The position numbers were made by a program, and so were the translations under genes. 64,000 nucleotides of DNA from Streptomyces gossypii. Lineage in GTDB: Bacteria; Actinomycetota; Actinomycetes; Streptomycetales; Streptomycetaceae. Positions 45,433-54,024 of this stretch are shown here, piece after piece. Each line of letters begins with the position of its first letter. The stretch's first letter is position 1. The stretch lies in NCBI RefSeq assembly GCF_025165795.1, contig NZ_JAJAGO010000022.1, forward strand, positions 1 through 64,000, in the 5' to 3' direction. A model generated the notes under the pieces. That model did no database searches. It was not told the DNA's origin and was given only the letters and a program-made list of their open reading frames with translations.

Positions 45433-47058
45433 TCAGCCGCCCGCAGTGCGCCGCTTCTCCAGCAGTGCCATGGCGGCGTTGTGGCCCGCGATGCCGCTGA
45501 CTCCGCCGCCTCTGACGGCTCCCGCCCCGCACAGCAGCACGTTCGCATGGCCCGTCGCGACGCCCCAGCGACCGCGGCCCTCCTGTGCGTACGGGAAGGA
45601 CAGGTCACCGTGGAAGATGTGGCCGCCGGGGAGCCGCAGTTCGCGCTCCAGGTCCACCGGGGTCTTGGCCTCGATGCACGGCCTGCCGTCGGCGTCGGTC
45701 GCGAGACAGCCGGCGATCGGCTCGGCGAGATGGGTGTCGAGCTGGGCGAGAGTGGAACGCAGGAGCTCCTCGCGGCGCGGGGCGCTGTCGGGGGCGTCGT
45801 CGGCGAAGAGATCTGCGGGGGTCAGCAGTCCGAAGAGGGTGAGTGTCTGCCAGCCGCGCGCGGCGATCGCGGGCCCCAGGATCGACGGATCGGTGAGGGA
45901 GTGGCAGTAGATCTCGGAGGGCGGCGCCGAGGGCAACTCGCCCCGTCCGGCCTGCTCGTAGGCGGTCCGCAGCTCGCCGTAGCCCTCGCTCACGTGGAAG
46001 GTGCCCGCGAACGCCTCGCGGGGGTCCACCGCGCTGTCCCGCAGCCGGGGCAGCCTGCGCAGCAGCATGTTGACCTTCAGCTGGGAGCCGGCGGCGGGCT
46101 CCGGCCGCTCCTCGGAGAGCATCGCCGCGAGGGCGTGAGGCGAGGCGCCCACCAGGACGTCGCGGGCGGCGACGGTGCCCTCCGTGCCGCCGGTGCGGTA
46201 GTGGACGGCCGCCGTCCGTCCGTCGGTGTCGATCCGGTGCACCGGGTGCTCCGTGCGGATCTCGGCGCCCGCTTTCCGTGCCGTGCGGGCGAGCGCGTCG
46301 GTGAGGGCGCCCATGCCGCCGACGGGGACGTCCCAGTCGCCGGTGCCGCCGCCGATCAGGTGGTAGAGGAGGCAGCGGTTCTGGAGCAGCGAGGGGTCGT
46401 GGGCGTGCGAGAAGGTGCCGATGAGCGCGTCGGTCAACACGACGCCGCGGACGACGTCGTCCGCGAAGTACTCCTCGACCGCCTCCCCGACCGGCCTCTC
46501 GAAGAGGGCTTCCCAGGCGGCGTCGTCACCGATCCGCTCGCGCAGCTCGTCGCGGGTCGGCAGCGGCTCGGTGAGGGTGGGGAAGACACGCTGGGCCACC
46601 CGCTGGGTCATGCCGTAGAAGCGCTGCCATGACGCGAACTCGCGTCCGGACCCGGTGAACCGGGCGAACGCCTCTCGCGAGCGGTGCGTGCCGCCGCCCA
46701 CCAGCAGCCCGGTGGCCCGCCCGTCGCGGACCGCCGGCGTGTAGGAGGACACGTCGCGTCGGCGCAGCCGCAGGTTCAGCCCGAGATCGGTGACGATCCG
46801 CCGCGGCAGCAGGCTGACCAGATAGGAGTACGCGGACAGCCGGGCGTCGACGCCGGCGAACGGGCGGGTGGAGACGGCTGCTCCACCGGTGTGACCGGAG
46901 CGTTCGAGCACCAGTACGGCGAGACCGGCACGCGCGAGATAGGCGGCGGCCACCAGGCCGTTGTGGCCGCCGCCCACGATCACGGCGTCGTAGGCGGACT
47001 GGGCCGGCGGCACGGATCGGGCAGGCGGCGCGGGCGGTGGCGGCGGGGCGGCGGGCAT
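45433..47058 (-). CDS. FAD-dependent oxidoreductase (phytoene-desaturase/PYROXD2-like)
   Basis: The 541-aa protein has a Pro-rich N-terminus, the dinucleotide motif YDAVIVGGGHNGLVAAAYLARAGLAVLVLERSGHTGGAA, PVGGMGALTDALARTARKAGAEI in the middle and the C-terminal FAD contact VLLCGAGAVRGGGVSGIAGHNAAMALL. This is the amine-oxidase/phytoene-dehydrogenase fold, PYROXD2-like branch; the substrate is unknown. It lies 39 bases downstream of the kinase-TPR gene on the same strand, so the two may form an operon. It converges on the PaaK-like gene without a clear hairpin. Confidence 0.85.
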   Translation of the reverse strand: MPAAPPPPPAPPARSVPPAQSAYDAVIVGGGHNGLVAAAYLARAGLAVLVLERSGHTGGAAVSTRPFAGVDARLSAYSYLVSLLPRRIVTDLGLNLRLRRRDVSSYTPAVRDGRATGLLVGGGTHRSREAFARFTGSGREFASWQRFYGMTQRVAQRVFPTLTEPLPTRDELRERIGDDAAWEALFERPVGEAVEEYFADDVVRGVVLTDALIGTFSHAHDPSLLQNRCLLYHLIGGGTGDWDVPVGGMGALTDALARTARKAGAEIRTEHPVHRIDTDGRTAAVHYRTGGTEGTVAARDVLVGASPHALAAMLSEERPEPAAGSQLKVNMLLRRLPRLRDSAVDPREAFAGTFHVSEGYGELRTAYEQAGRGELPSAPPSEIYCHSLTDPSILGPAIAARGWQTLTLFGLLTPADLFADDAPDSAPRREELLRSTLAQLDTHLAEPIAGCLATDADGRPCIEAKTPVDLERELRLPGGHIFHGDLSFPYAQEGRGRWGVATGHANVLLCGAGAVRGGGVSGIAGHNAAMALLEKRRTAGG

Positions 47059-47097
47059 GGCTCTCTTGGTAGCACGCGCGCGCAGCGGCGGCCAGCC

Positions 47098-49416
47098 TCA
47101 GAGCCTGTCGGATGGCTCCGGTCCGAAACCACCCGACAGACTCTCACGGGTGCGGGGCGCCGCCTGCCGTACGGTGAGCGCCGCCACCTGGCGGTAGAGC
47201 TCGGTGGCCTCGGCCGTACGGCCCAGCCGGGCCAGGCAGTGCGCCTCGTCGTTGCGGCTGTTGTGGGTCTCGGGGTGGGCCGCGCCGAGCACCCGCTGCC
47301 GGGCGTCGGCGACTTGGCGGTAGAGCTTCAGCGCCTCGGCCCAGCGGCCCAGCTGCCCGAGGGCGACCGCCGTCTCGCGGTGGCTGACCAGGGTGTCGGC
47401 GTGGTCCGCTCCCAGGACGCGCTCCCGCAAGGTGCCGACCTCGCGCGACTCGGCGAGCGCCTCCTCCCAGCGCCCCAGCCGCCCCAGGTTGACGCCCAGT
47501 CCGTGCCGGGCGCGCAGGGTCTCCGGGTCGGCGGGGCCGTGTGCGCGAGTGCGGGCGCCGGCCAGCTCCCGGTAGACCTCCAGGGCCTCTTCGCAGCGGC
47601 CCAGCCGCCCCAGGCTGACTCCGGTCTCGTAGCGGGCGGCGAGGGTGTCGGGGTGATCGGGGCCGACCGTACGCGCGCGGGCTTCGGCGACCGCGTGGTA
47701 CGCGCCGAGCGCTTCGGCCCAGCGGCCGAGTCTGCCGAGCGCGTAGGCGACCTCGTACCGGGTCACCAGCGTGTCGGCATGGAACTCGCCGAGCACCCGG
47801 GCTCTGGCGTCTGCCACCTCCCGGGCGACCCGGTGGGATTCCTCCAGCCGGCCGAGCCTGCTGAGGCTGAACGCGAGGTTGTGGCGGCAGCGCAGGGTGT
47901 CCGGGTGGTCGGGCCCCATGGTGCGCTCGCGGGAGGCGAGGACCGCCGTGTAGGTGCGGTGCGCCTCGGCGTGGCGGCCGAGCCTGCCCAGCACGTAGCC
48001 CATCTCCTGACGGGCGGCGAGGGTGTCCGGGTGATCGGGGCCCAGCGTGTGCTCCCGTCCCGCCGCCACCTGCTCGTACGCGCGCGCCGCGTCCGCGTGG
48101 CGGCCGAGGCGGCACAGGGCGAAGGCGACTTCGTAGCGGCTGGCGAGGGTGTCGGGATGGGCGGACCCGAGCGTGCGGGAGCGCTCCGCGGCCAGCGCGT
48201 GGTGCACCGCCTCTGCCTCCTCCCAGCGGCCCAGCCGCCCCAGGCTCAGCCCCTCGTTGTGCCTGCTGACAAGCGTGCTGGGCGGCGGTGCGGCCACGGT
48301 GGCCACCGCGGCCGCCGCCGGGTTGACGACCCGGTCGGCGACCTGGTCGACGACTGGGTTGACGACTGGGTTGACGACTGGGGGCAGCTCCATGGGCCCC
48401 GTCCACGGCCCGGTGAGCCCGCCGACAAACCCGCCCGGCGGCGTGACCGTGCGCAACGCCACCGGTGCCGGACCCGGCCCCATGCCTGCGTTCGCCTTGC
48501 AGCCGGTGCTCATGGCAAGTGCCCAGGTGGGCAGCCCGCGCGCGGCGGGCGGCAGCACGGAGGGCGCCGTGGGCCACACCTCGGCGAGGAACCGGCCCAG
48601 TTCCCCCGCGTCCTGGGGCCGGCCGGCGGGGCTCTTGGCCAGCAGCCCGAGGATCACGCGCTCCAGCGGCTCGGGCAGTTCCGCCCGGTGGGTGCGCGGC
48701 GGCTCCGGGGGCGCGTCGCGGTGGCCGACGAGTACCGCCCAGGCGTCGCCGTCGTCGAACGGCGGTACGCCGGTGGCGAGCTCGTACAGCACGCAGCCCA
48801 GGGAGTAGAGGTCGCTGCGGCGGTCGACGGCACCGCCCGCTATCTGCTCCGGCGACATGTAGTGCGGGGTGCCCATGGCGATGCCGGTGCCGGTCAGCTT
48901 GGAGCTGAAGCCGATGTCGTGACCCAGACGGGCGATGCCGAAGTCACAGATCTTGACCGCTCCGTCGACGGTCCGCATGACGTTGGCGGGCTTCAGGTCA
49001 CGGTGCACGATGTCCTGCTCGTGCGTGTAAGCGAGAGCGGCGGCCACCTGTCCGGCGATGTCGAGGATCTCGGCGACCGGCAGCGGGCGCCGCCCGTTCG
49101 CCTCCAGCAGCTGGCTGAGGTTGTGCCCGTCCAGCAGTTCCATGACGAGGTAGAGCACGCCGTCGTACTCGCCGAAGTCGTGGACGACCGTGACCCCGCG
49201 GTGCTGGAGCCCGGCGGCGACGCGCGCCTCGCGGCGGAAGCGTTCCCGCAGCACGCGCATGAACGCGGTGTCCCGCTGCCCGAGCGGCTTGAGGCACTTG
49301 ACCGCCACCAAACGGCCCAACGACTCGTCGCGGGCCCGCCAGACCTCACCCATGCCGCCGCGCCCGATCAGATCCAGTAGCTGGTAACGGCCCTGGATCA
49401 GCGCGGTGTCCGCCAT
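47098..49416 (-). CDS. Serine/threonine protein kinase with C-terminal tandem TPR array
   Basis: The 772-aa protein starts with a Hanks-type kinase domain (YQLLDLIGRGGMGEVWRA, AVKCL lysine, IVHRDLKPANVM, KICDFGIARL, GTPHYMSPEQ). A linker at about 280-375 holds PVVNPVVNPVV. Then come nine units of about 42 residues of the form LGRLGRWEEAL...VA.AR.R.LGPDHPDTLA.R, the kinesin-light-chain/NB-ARC-associated TPR type, to the end. There is no transmembrane helix, so it is a cytoplasmic kinase, unlike PknB-type receptors. The TPR array probably selects partners. Possibly co-transcribed with the oxidoreductase downstream; divergent from dhaK. Confidence 0.93.
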   Translation of the reverse strand: MADTALIQGRYQLLDLIGRGGMGEVWRARDESLGRLVAVKCLKPLGQRDTAFMRVLRERFRREARVAAGLQHRGVTVVHDFGEYDGVLYLVMELLDGHNLSQLLEANGRRPLPVAEILDIAGQVAAALAYTHEQDIVHRDLKPANVMRTVDGAVKICDFGIARLGHDIGFSSKLTGTGIAMGTPHYMSPEQIAGGAVDRRSDLYSLGCVLYELATGVPPFDDGDAWAVLVGHRDAPPEPPRTHRAELPEPLERVILGLLAKSPAGRPQDAGELGRFLAEVWPTAPSVLPPAARGLPTWALAMSTGCKANAGMGPGPAPVALRTVTPPGGFVGGLTGPWTGPMELPPVVNPVVNPVVDQVADRVVNPAAAAVATVAAPPPSTLVSRHNEGLSLGRLGRWEEAEAVHHALAAERSRTLGSAHPDTLASRYEVAFALCRLGRHADAARAYEQVAAGREHTLGPDHPDTLAARQEMGYVLGRLGRHAEAHRTYTAVLASRERTMGPDHPDTLRCRHNLAFSLSRLGRLEESHRVAREVADARARVLGEFHADTLVTRYEVAYALGRLGRWAEALGAYHAVAEARARTVGPDHPDTLAARYETGVSLGRLGRCEEALEVYRELAGARTRAHGPADPETLRARHGLGVNLGRLGRWEEALAESREVGTLRERVLGADHADTLVSHRETAVALGQLGRWAEALKLYRQVADARQRVLGAAHPETHNSRNDEAHCLARLGRTAEATELYRQVAALTVRQAAPRTRESLSGGFGPEPSDRL
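48349..48384 (-). repeat. 12-bp tandem repeat in the kinase linker
   Basis: Three copies of GACGACTGGGTT (48349-48360, 48361-48372, 48373-48384 with the last two bases changed) encode NPVV units in the linker between kinase and TPR domains. The unit keeps the frame. Confidence 0.85.
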
Positions 49417-49648
49417 CGCCGCAGTCGCCCCCGTCGTCGCCCGATCCTCCCCGCCCAGTATGGCTGGCCGACCCCACAGTGTGTATGCCCAACGTGCCGG
49501 GGCGCACCGGCGCAGAGCTGGCGTACGGTCGCGGCACGGCGGCGCATCACGCCGTCCTGGCGCTGCCGGACGCGGAGCCAGGGCATGTTTCGCGGTTCAG
49601 CCGGAAGGCGGGCGCGCGGTCGTTCCACCGGCCGCCCGGAACTGCTTG

Positions 49649-49664
49649 AGTGGTGTAGTCCGTG
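49649..49664 (+). promoter_or_regulatory. Weak DasR-operator-like sequence ahead of dhaK
   Basis: AGTGGTGTAGTCCGTG matches the DasR responsive element consensus AGTGGTCTAGACCACT at about 11 of 16 positions, 24 bases before the dhaK start. DasR controls PTS genes in Streptomyces, which makes the location suggestive for a PTS-dependent kinase. The right half-site is poor. Confidence 0.25.
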
Positions 49665-49687
49665 ACGCCTCTGCCAGGGAGACCGTG

Positions 49688-50680
49688 ATGAAGCAGCTGA
49701 TCAATGTTCCCGAGACGGTGGTTGCCGATGCGCTCCGCGGGATGGCCGTCGCGCATCCGGAGCTCACGGTCGACGTCGAGAACCGGGTGGTGGTGCGCGG
49801 CGACGCTCCCGTACTGGGCAAGGTGGGTCTGGTCTCCGGCGGCGGTTCCGGCCATGAGCCGCTGCACGGCAGCTTCGTCGGCCACGGGATGCTGGACGCG
49901 GCCTGCCCCGGCGAGGTGTTCACCTCTCCTGTCCCGGACCAGATGGTGCGGGCGGCGGCGGCCGTGGACAGCGGCGCGGGCGTGCTCTTCGTCGTCAAGA
50001 ACTACACGGGCGACGTGCTGAACTTCGACATGGCCGCCGAGCTGGCCCAGGACGAGGGCATCCGGGTCGCGAAGGTCCTCGTGCAGGACGATGTGGCGGT
50101 GACCGACAGCCTGTTCACCGCCGGGCGGCGCGGCACCGGAGGCACGTTGTTCGTGGAGAAGATGGCGGGCGCGGCCGCCCAGGAGGGGGCGCCGCTGGAG
50201 CGGGTGGAGGGGGTTGCCCGCCGGGTGGCCGAGTCCTCGCGCAGCTTCGGGGTCGCGCTGAGCCCCTGTACGACTCCCGCCAAGGGCAGCCCTACCTTCG
50301 ACCTGCCTGCCGGGGAGCTCGAACTGGGTGTCGGCATCCACGGCGAACCGGGCCGGGAGCGGCGGGCGATGATGACCTCCGGCGAGATCGCGGACTTCAC
50401 CGTGGACGCGGTGCTGGAGGACCTGCCGCCGGACGGTCCGGTGATCGCTCTGGTCAACGGCATGGGCGGCACGCCGCTGCTGGAGTTGTACGGCTTCGCC
50501 GCCGAGGTGCACCGGGTGCTCGGCGAGCGTGGCGTGCCGGTGACCCGCACCCTGGTGGGGAACTATGTGACCTCGCTCGACATGGCGGGTGCCTCGGTGA
50601 CGCTGTGCCGGGTGGATGAAGAACTGCTGCGGCTGTGGGACGCGCCGGTACGCACCGCAGGACTGCGATGGGCGGCCTGA
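49688..50680 (+). CDS. dhaK: Dihydroxyacetone kinase, substrate-binding subunit DhaK
   Basis: The 330-aa protein matches PTS-dependent DhaK: KVGLVSGGGSGHEPLHGSFVGHGMLDAACPGEVFTSP at the dihydroxyacetone site, VLFVVKNYTGDVLNFDMA, and LGVGIHGEPGRER, where His218 would bind the substrate covalently. AGGGAG precedes the ATG. It should act with DhaL (ADP carrier) and DhaM (phosphate donor from HPr). Only dhaM follows, 28 bases later. Divergent from the kinase-TPR gene over 271 bases. Confidence 0.95.
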   Translation: MKQLINVPETVVADALRGMAVAHPELTVDVENRVVVRGDAPVLGKVGLVSGGGSGHEPLHGSFVGHGMLDAACPGEVFTSPVPDQMVRAAAAVDSGAGVLFVVKNYTGDVLNFDMAAELAQDEGIRVAKVLVQDDVAVTDSLFTAGRRGTGGTLFVEKMAGAAAQEGAPLERVEGVARRVAESSRSFGVALSPCTTPAKGSPTFDLPAGELELGVGIHGEPGRERRAMMTSGEIADFTVDAVLEDLPPDGPVIALVNGMGGTPLLELYGFAAEVHRVLGERGVPVTRTLVGNYVTSLDMAGASVTLCRVDEELLRLWDAPVRTAGLRWAA

Positions 50681-50708
50681 GCCGTACCGCGGAGGGAGGC
50701 GAGCGGCG

Positions 50709-51158
50709 ATGAACGGGACACAAGCGGCGGAGCCGACGGAGCCGGCCGGTGCGACGGCGCACGTCGGTATCGTGCTGGTCTCGCACAGCGCCGCGGTCGC
50801 CGAGTCGGTCGCGCGGCTCGCCGCCGCGCTCGCGGGCGCCTCGGGAGCGCCGGTGCCCATCACGGGCGCGGGCGGCACCCCGGACGGCGGCTTCGGTACC
50901 GACGCGGACGCCGTCGCCCGGGCGGCACACCAGGTGGACCAGGGCCGGGGAGTCGTCATCCTGGCGGATCTGGGCAGCGCCGTGCTCACCGTACGGACGC
51001 TGCTCGCCGAGGGCGACGAGCTGCCCGCCGGGTCCGCGATGGCCGACGCGCCCTTCGTGGAGGGCGCGGTCGCCGCGCTGTTCACCGCCGGGACGGGTGC
51101 GGACCGCACGGCGGTTGCCGAGGCGGCCCGGGAGGCGTACGACTACCGGAAGGAGTGA
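50709..51158 (+). CDS. dhaM: PTS-dependent dihydroxyacetone kinase phosphotransferase subunit DhaM (EIIA-Man-like domain)
   Basis: The 149-aa protein is a single EIIA-mannose-type domain: HVGIVLVSHSAAVAESV with the phosphorylated His26, GVVILADLGSAVLTVRTLL, and MADAPFVEGAVAAL. It would pass phosphate from EI/HPr to DhaL-ADP. A GGAGGGAGG tract lies upstream. It directly follows dhaK; dhaL, usually encoded between them, is absent here. The partner EI (ptsI) is in this window at 1051, HPr is not. Confidence 0.93.
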   Translation: MNGTQAAEPTEPAGATAHVGIVLVSHSAAVAESVARLAAALAGASGAPVPITGAGGTPDGGFGTDADAVARAAHQVDQGRGVVILADLGSAVLTVRTLLAEGDELPAGSAMADAPFVEGAVAALFTAGTGADRTAVAEAAREAYDYRKE

Positions 51159-51210
51159 GCCGACCCGGCATGACCGGGCCGCCTCTTCGTCCTTGCGAGC
51201 AGGTACCTTC

Positions 51211-52254
51211 TCACTCGAAGGCTGGTACGACTTCCTCGATGAACAGCTGCAACGACTTGCGCTTCTCTTCGTGCGACAGGCTGGTGTCGATCCAGTAGCT
51301 GAACTCGTCGACGCCGAGCTCCTCGTAGGAGCGTATCCGCTCGATGACTTCAGCCGGGGTGCCGATCATCGCCGTCTTGTGCAGTGACTCCGGCTCGAAC
51401 TCCGGGCGGCCCTCGAACTTCGACTCCGGGCTGGGCTCGAGGAACCCGTTCGCCGGGGTGGTCTTGTTGCCGAACCAGGCGTCGAAGGTGCGGTAGTAGC
51501 GGTTGATCGCCTCCGCGGCCGGACGCCAGCCGTCGGGCTCGTCGGGGCAGTGGACGTGTGTGTGCCGCAGCACCATCAGGTCGGGACGCGGCGCCTCAGG
51601 GTGGTTCGCCACCGCGGTGTCGAACTTCCGCTTGAGGTCGGCGACCTCCTCGTCGCCCTTCATCAGCGGAGTGACCATGACGTTGCAGCCCTGGGCCACA
51701 GCGAAGTCGTGAGAGGCGGGGTCGCGGGCGGCGATCCACATGGGCGGGGTGGGCTGCTGCACCGGCTTGGGTACGCTGGTCGACGTCGGGAACTGCCAGA
51801 TCTCGCCGTCGTGGGCGTAGTCGCCCTGCCAGAGCGCCCGGACAGCGGGCACAAGCTCGCGGAGGTGCTTTCCGCCTTCGGCGGCGGGCAGCCCGCCCGC
51901 CATCCGGTCAAACTCGAACTGATGGGCGCCTCGAGCGAGTCCGACCTCCATGCGACCGTTGCTGATGACGTCGAGCAGCGCGCTCTCACCGGCGACCCGG
52001 ATCGGGTTCCAGAAGGGGGCTACGACGGTGCCCGCGCCCAGGCGGATGGCCGACGTCTTCGCGGCCAGGTAGGCCAGCAGTGGCATGGGGCTCGGGGAGA
52101 TCGTGTACTCCATCGCGTGGTGCTCTCCGATCCACACGGTGCTGAACCCGCCTGCCTCGGCCATCAGGGTCAGCTCGGAAAGGTTCTCGAAGAGCTGCCG
52201 GTGGCTGACCTCTTCGTCCCAGCGCTCCATGTGCACGAACAACGAAAACCTCAC
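51211..52254 (-). CDS. Luciferase-like flavin-dependent monooxygenase (LLM class)
   Basis: The 347-aa TIM-barrel monooxygenase (MRFSLFVHMERWDEEVSHRQL, VWIGEHHAMEYTISPSPMPLLAYLAAKTSAIRLGAGTVV, SNGRMEVGLARGAHQFEF, MIGTPAEVIERI) uses reduced FMN supplied by a separate reductase; one is encoded at 58233 in the same cluster. In cell-level role it resembles ring-cleaving oxygenases of pyridine/trigonelline degradation, an inference from cluster content. Starts at GTG and overlaps the tautomerase gene by four bases. Last gene of the minus operon. Confidence 0.88.
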   Translation of the reverse strand: MRFSLFVHMERWDEEVSHRQLFENLSELTLMAEAGGFSTVWIGEHHAMEYTISPSPMPLLAYLAAKTSAIRLGAGTVVAPFWNPIRVAGESALLDVISNGRMEVGLARGAHQFEFDRMAGGLPAAEGGKHLRELVPAVRALWQGDYAHDGEIWQFPTSTSVPKPVQQPTPPMWIAARDPASHDFAVAQGCNVMVTPLMKGDEEVADLKRKFDTAVANHPEAPRPDLMVLRHTHVHCPDEPDGWRPAAEAINRYYRTFDAWFGNKTTPANGFLEPSPESKFEGRPEFEPESLHKTAMIGTPAEVIERIRSYEELGVDEFSYWIDTSLSHEEKRKSLQLFIEEVVPAFE

Positions 52255-52535
52255 GGCTGCTCCTCTTCTGCGGTGGGGACCGGTCGCCGGGTGGCATCCT
52301 GGTCGCTCTGGTTTCCGGCGGTCACGCCGGTTTGACGCGCACTCGCGGCGTCCCTCTCGGTCAAGCTGACGTCACCGGTGGCCCAGTGAGTCCGGGGGAC
52401 TTCGTGGACGACGACGCGGATGTACTCGGGCCGCGTGTCCACGGTGCGGAGGACCGCGGCGTACACCTCGTGCATCACGTTCCGAATCTGCGTCGGGGTA
52501 CGGCCCTCCGCGATGGTGATCTCGATCTGGGGCAC
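52251..52535 (-). CDS. Tautomerase (4-oxalocrotonate tautomerase-like)
   Basis: The 94-aa protein begins MPQIEITIAEGRTPTQIRNVMHEVYAAVLRTVDTRPEYIRVVVHEVP, the 4-OT/MIF fold with Pro2 as the catalytic base after Met removal. A tail of about 35 polar residues exceeds the usual 62-75 aa. It likely isomerises an enol/enal intermediate of the pathway. Two-base gap from the aldehyde dehydrogenase gene and a four-base overlap with the monooxygenase gene. Confidence 0.85.
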   Translation of the reverse strand: MPQIEITIAEGRTPTQIRNVMHEVYAAVLRTVDTRPEYIRVVVHEVPRTHWATGDVSLTERDAASARQTGVTAGNQSDQDATRRPVPTAEEEQP

Positions 52536-52536
52536 G

Positions 52537-54024
52537 TCAGCTCCGCATCGTGAAGGGGTCGGCCACGGGCTCCTCGCTCGTGTTGATCCAGATACTCTTG
52601 AGCCGGGTGTACTCCTTCACCGTCTCGGTGCCGTGCTCGACGCCGACGCCGCTGGCCTTGAAGCCCTGCCGTGGCGACATCGGCGCCATGGCCCGATAGG
52701 TGTTCACCCAGACGGTCCCGGCATCCAGCCGCGCCGCCATCCGGTGCGCCCGCGAGAGGTTCGACGTCCAGACACCGGCCGCGAGACCGTACTCGGTGTC
52801 GTTCGCCAGACGGACGACCTCCTCCTCGGTGTCGAAGGGCATGATCGCCAGGACCGGGCCGAAAATCTCCTCACGGACGACGCGCATGCTGTTGTCGACA
52901 TCCACGAGGATGGTGGGCTCGTAGAAGTAGCCGCCGAGGCCGCCGTCAGCGGGGTGTCCTCCGACCAGTACCCGGGCGCCTTCGCTGCGGCCGAGGTCGA
53001 CATACCCGGCCACCTTGTCCCGCTGGCCTTCGAAGGCCAGCGGGCCGAGTTCGGTCGTCTCGTCCAGCGGGTCCCCGATACGGATGCTCTTTGCGCGCTC
53101 GGAGACGCGTTCGAGGAGCTCGTCGTAGACGGACCGGTGCGCGAATACCCGGCTGCCGGCGATGCAGGTCTGACCGGCGGCCGCGAAGATGCCGGCGACG
53201 ACTCCCCTCGCAGCGTTGGGGATGTTGGCGTCCTCGAACACGATGTTGGGCGACTTTCCGCCGAGTTCGAGGGTCGAGCCGATGAAACGGCTTGCTGTCG
53301 CTGCGGCAATGCGCGACCCGGTGGCGGTGCTACCGGTGAACGAAATCTTCGCCAGGTCGCGGTGGTCGACCAGGGCCTGCCCCGCCTCGGCACCGAACCC
53401 GGTGACGACATTCACCGCACCCGGCGGGAACCCTGCCTCCAGCGCCAGTTCGGCGAGCTTGAGCACCGTTGCCGAGGTGTATTCCGAGGGCTTGATAACG
53501 ACGGTGTTGCCGGCGCAGAGAGCGGGCGCCAGCTTGCTGCTGGTCAACGTCAGCGGAGAGTTCCAGGGCGTGATCGCTCCGATGACGCCCAGCGGCTCCC
53601 GTGCCGTGTAGTTCAGCACCTGGCGGTCGGAGGTGGGGATGAAGTCGCCGTGGATCTTGTCCGCCAGACCGGCGTAGTAGTAGTAATACTCTGGCAAGGT
53701 GGTCAACTGCCCGCGCATCTCACGCAGCAGCTTGCCGTTGTCCTCCGTCTCCATATGGGCGAGTTCTTCGGAGTTCGCGGCGATCAGGTCACCGAGACGG
53801 CGCAGCAGGTGCCCGCGTCTCGTCTGGCTGAGGTCACGCCAGCCCGGGTCCTCGAACGCCTTCTTCGCGGCGGCCACGGCCCGTTCGATGTCAGCGGCGT
53901 TCCCACGCGCTGCCCGGTAGAGAGCCTGGCGCGTGGCCGGATTGGTGCTCTCGAAGTACTCACCCGATGCGGGCTCGACCCACCTCCCGCCGATGAAATG
54001 CTGCGATGTGCGGAGCTCAGGCAT
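52537..54024 (-). CDS. Aldehyde dehydrogenase
   Basis: The 495-aa NAD(P)-dependent ALDH has IGAITPWNSPLTLTSSKLAPALCAGNTVVIKPSEYT, the Glu motif LELGGKSPNIVF, the catalytic cysteine in AAGQTCIAGSRVF and EEIFGPVLAIMPF. It would oxidise a semialdehyde made by the monooxygenase step. Tightly packed: its 5' end overlaps the hydrolase gene stop by eight bases. Confidence 0.93.
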   Translation of the reverse strand: MPELRTSQHFIGGRWVEPASGEYFESTNPATRQALYRAARGNAADIERAVAAAKKAFEDPGWRDLSQTRRGHLLRRLGDLIAANSEELAHMETEDNGKLLREMRGQLTTLPEYYYYYAGLADKIHGDFIPTSDRQVLNYTAREPLGVIGAITPWNSPLTLTSSKLAPALCAGNTVVIKPSEYTSATVLKLAELALEAGFPPGAVNVVTGFGAEAGQALVDHRDLAKISFTGSTATGSRIAAATASRFIGSTLELGGKSPNIVFEDANIPNAARGVVAGIFAAAGQTCIAGSRVFAHRSVYDELLERVSERAKSIRIGDPLDETTELGPLAFEGQRDKVAGYVDLGRSEGARVLVGGHPADGGLGGYFYEPTILVDVDNSMRVVREEIFGPVLAIMPFDTEEEVVRLANDTEYGLAAGVWTSNLSRAHRMAARLDAGTVWVNTYRAMAPMSPRQGFKASGVGVEHGTETVKEYTRLKSIWINTSEEPVADPFTMRS

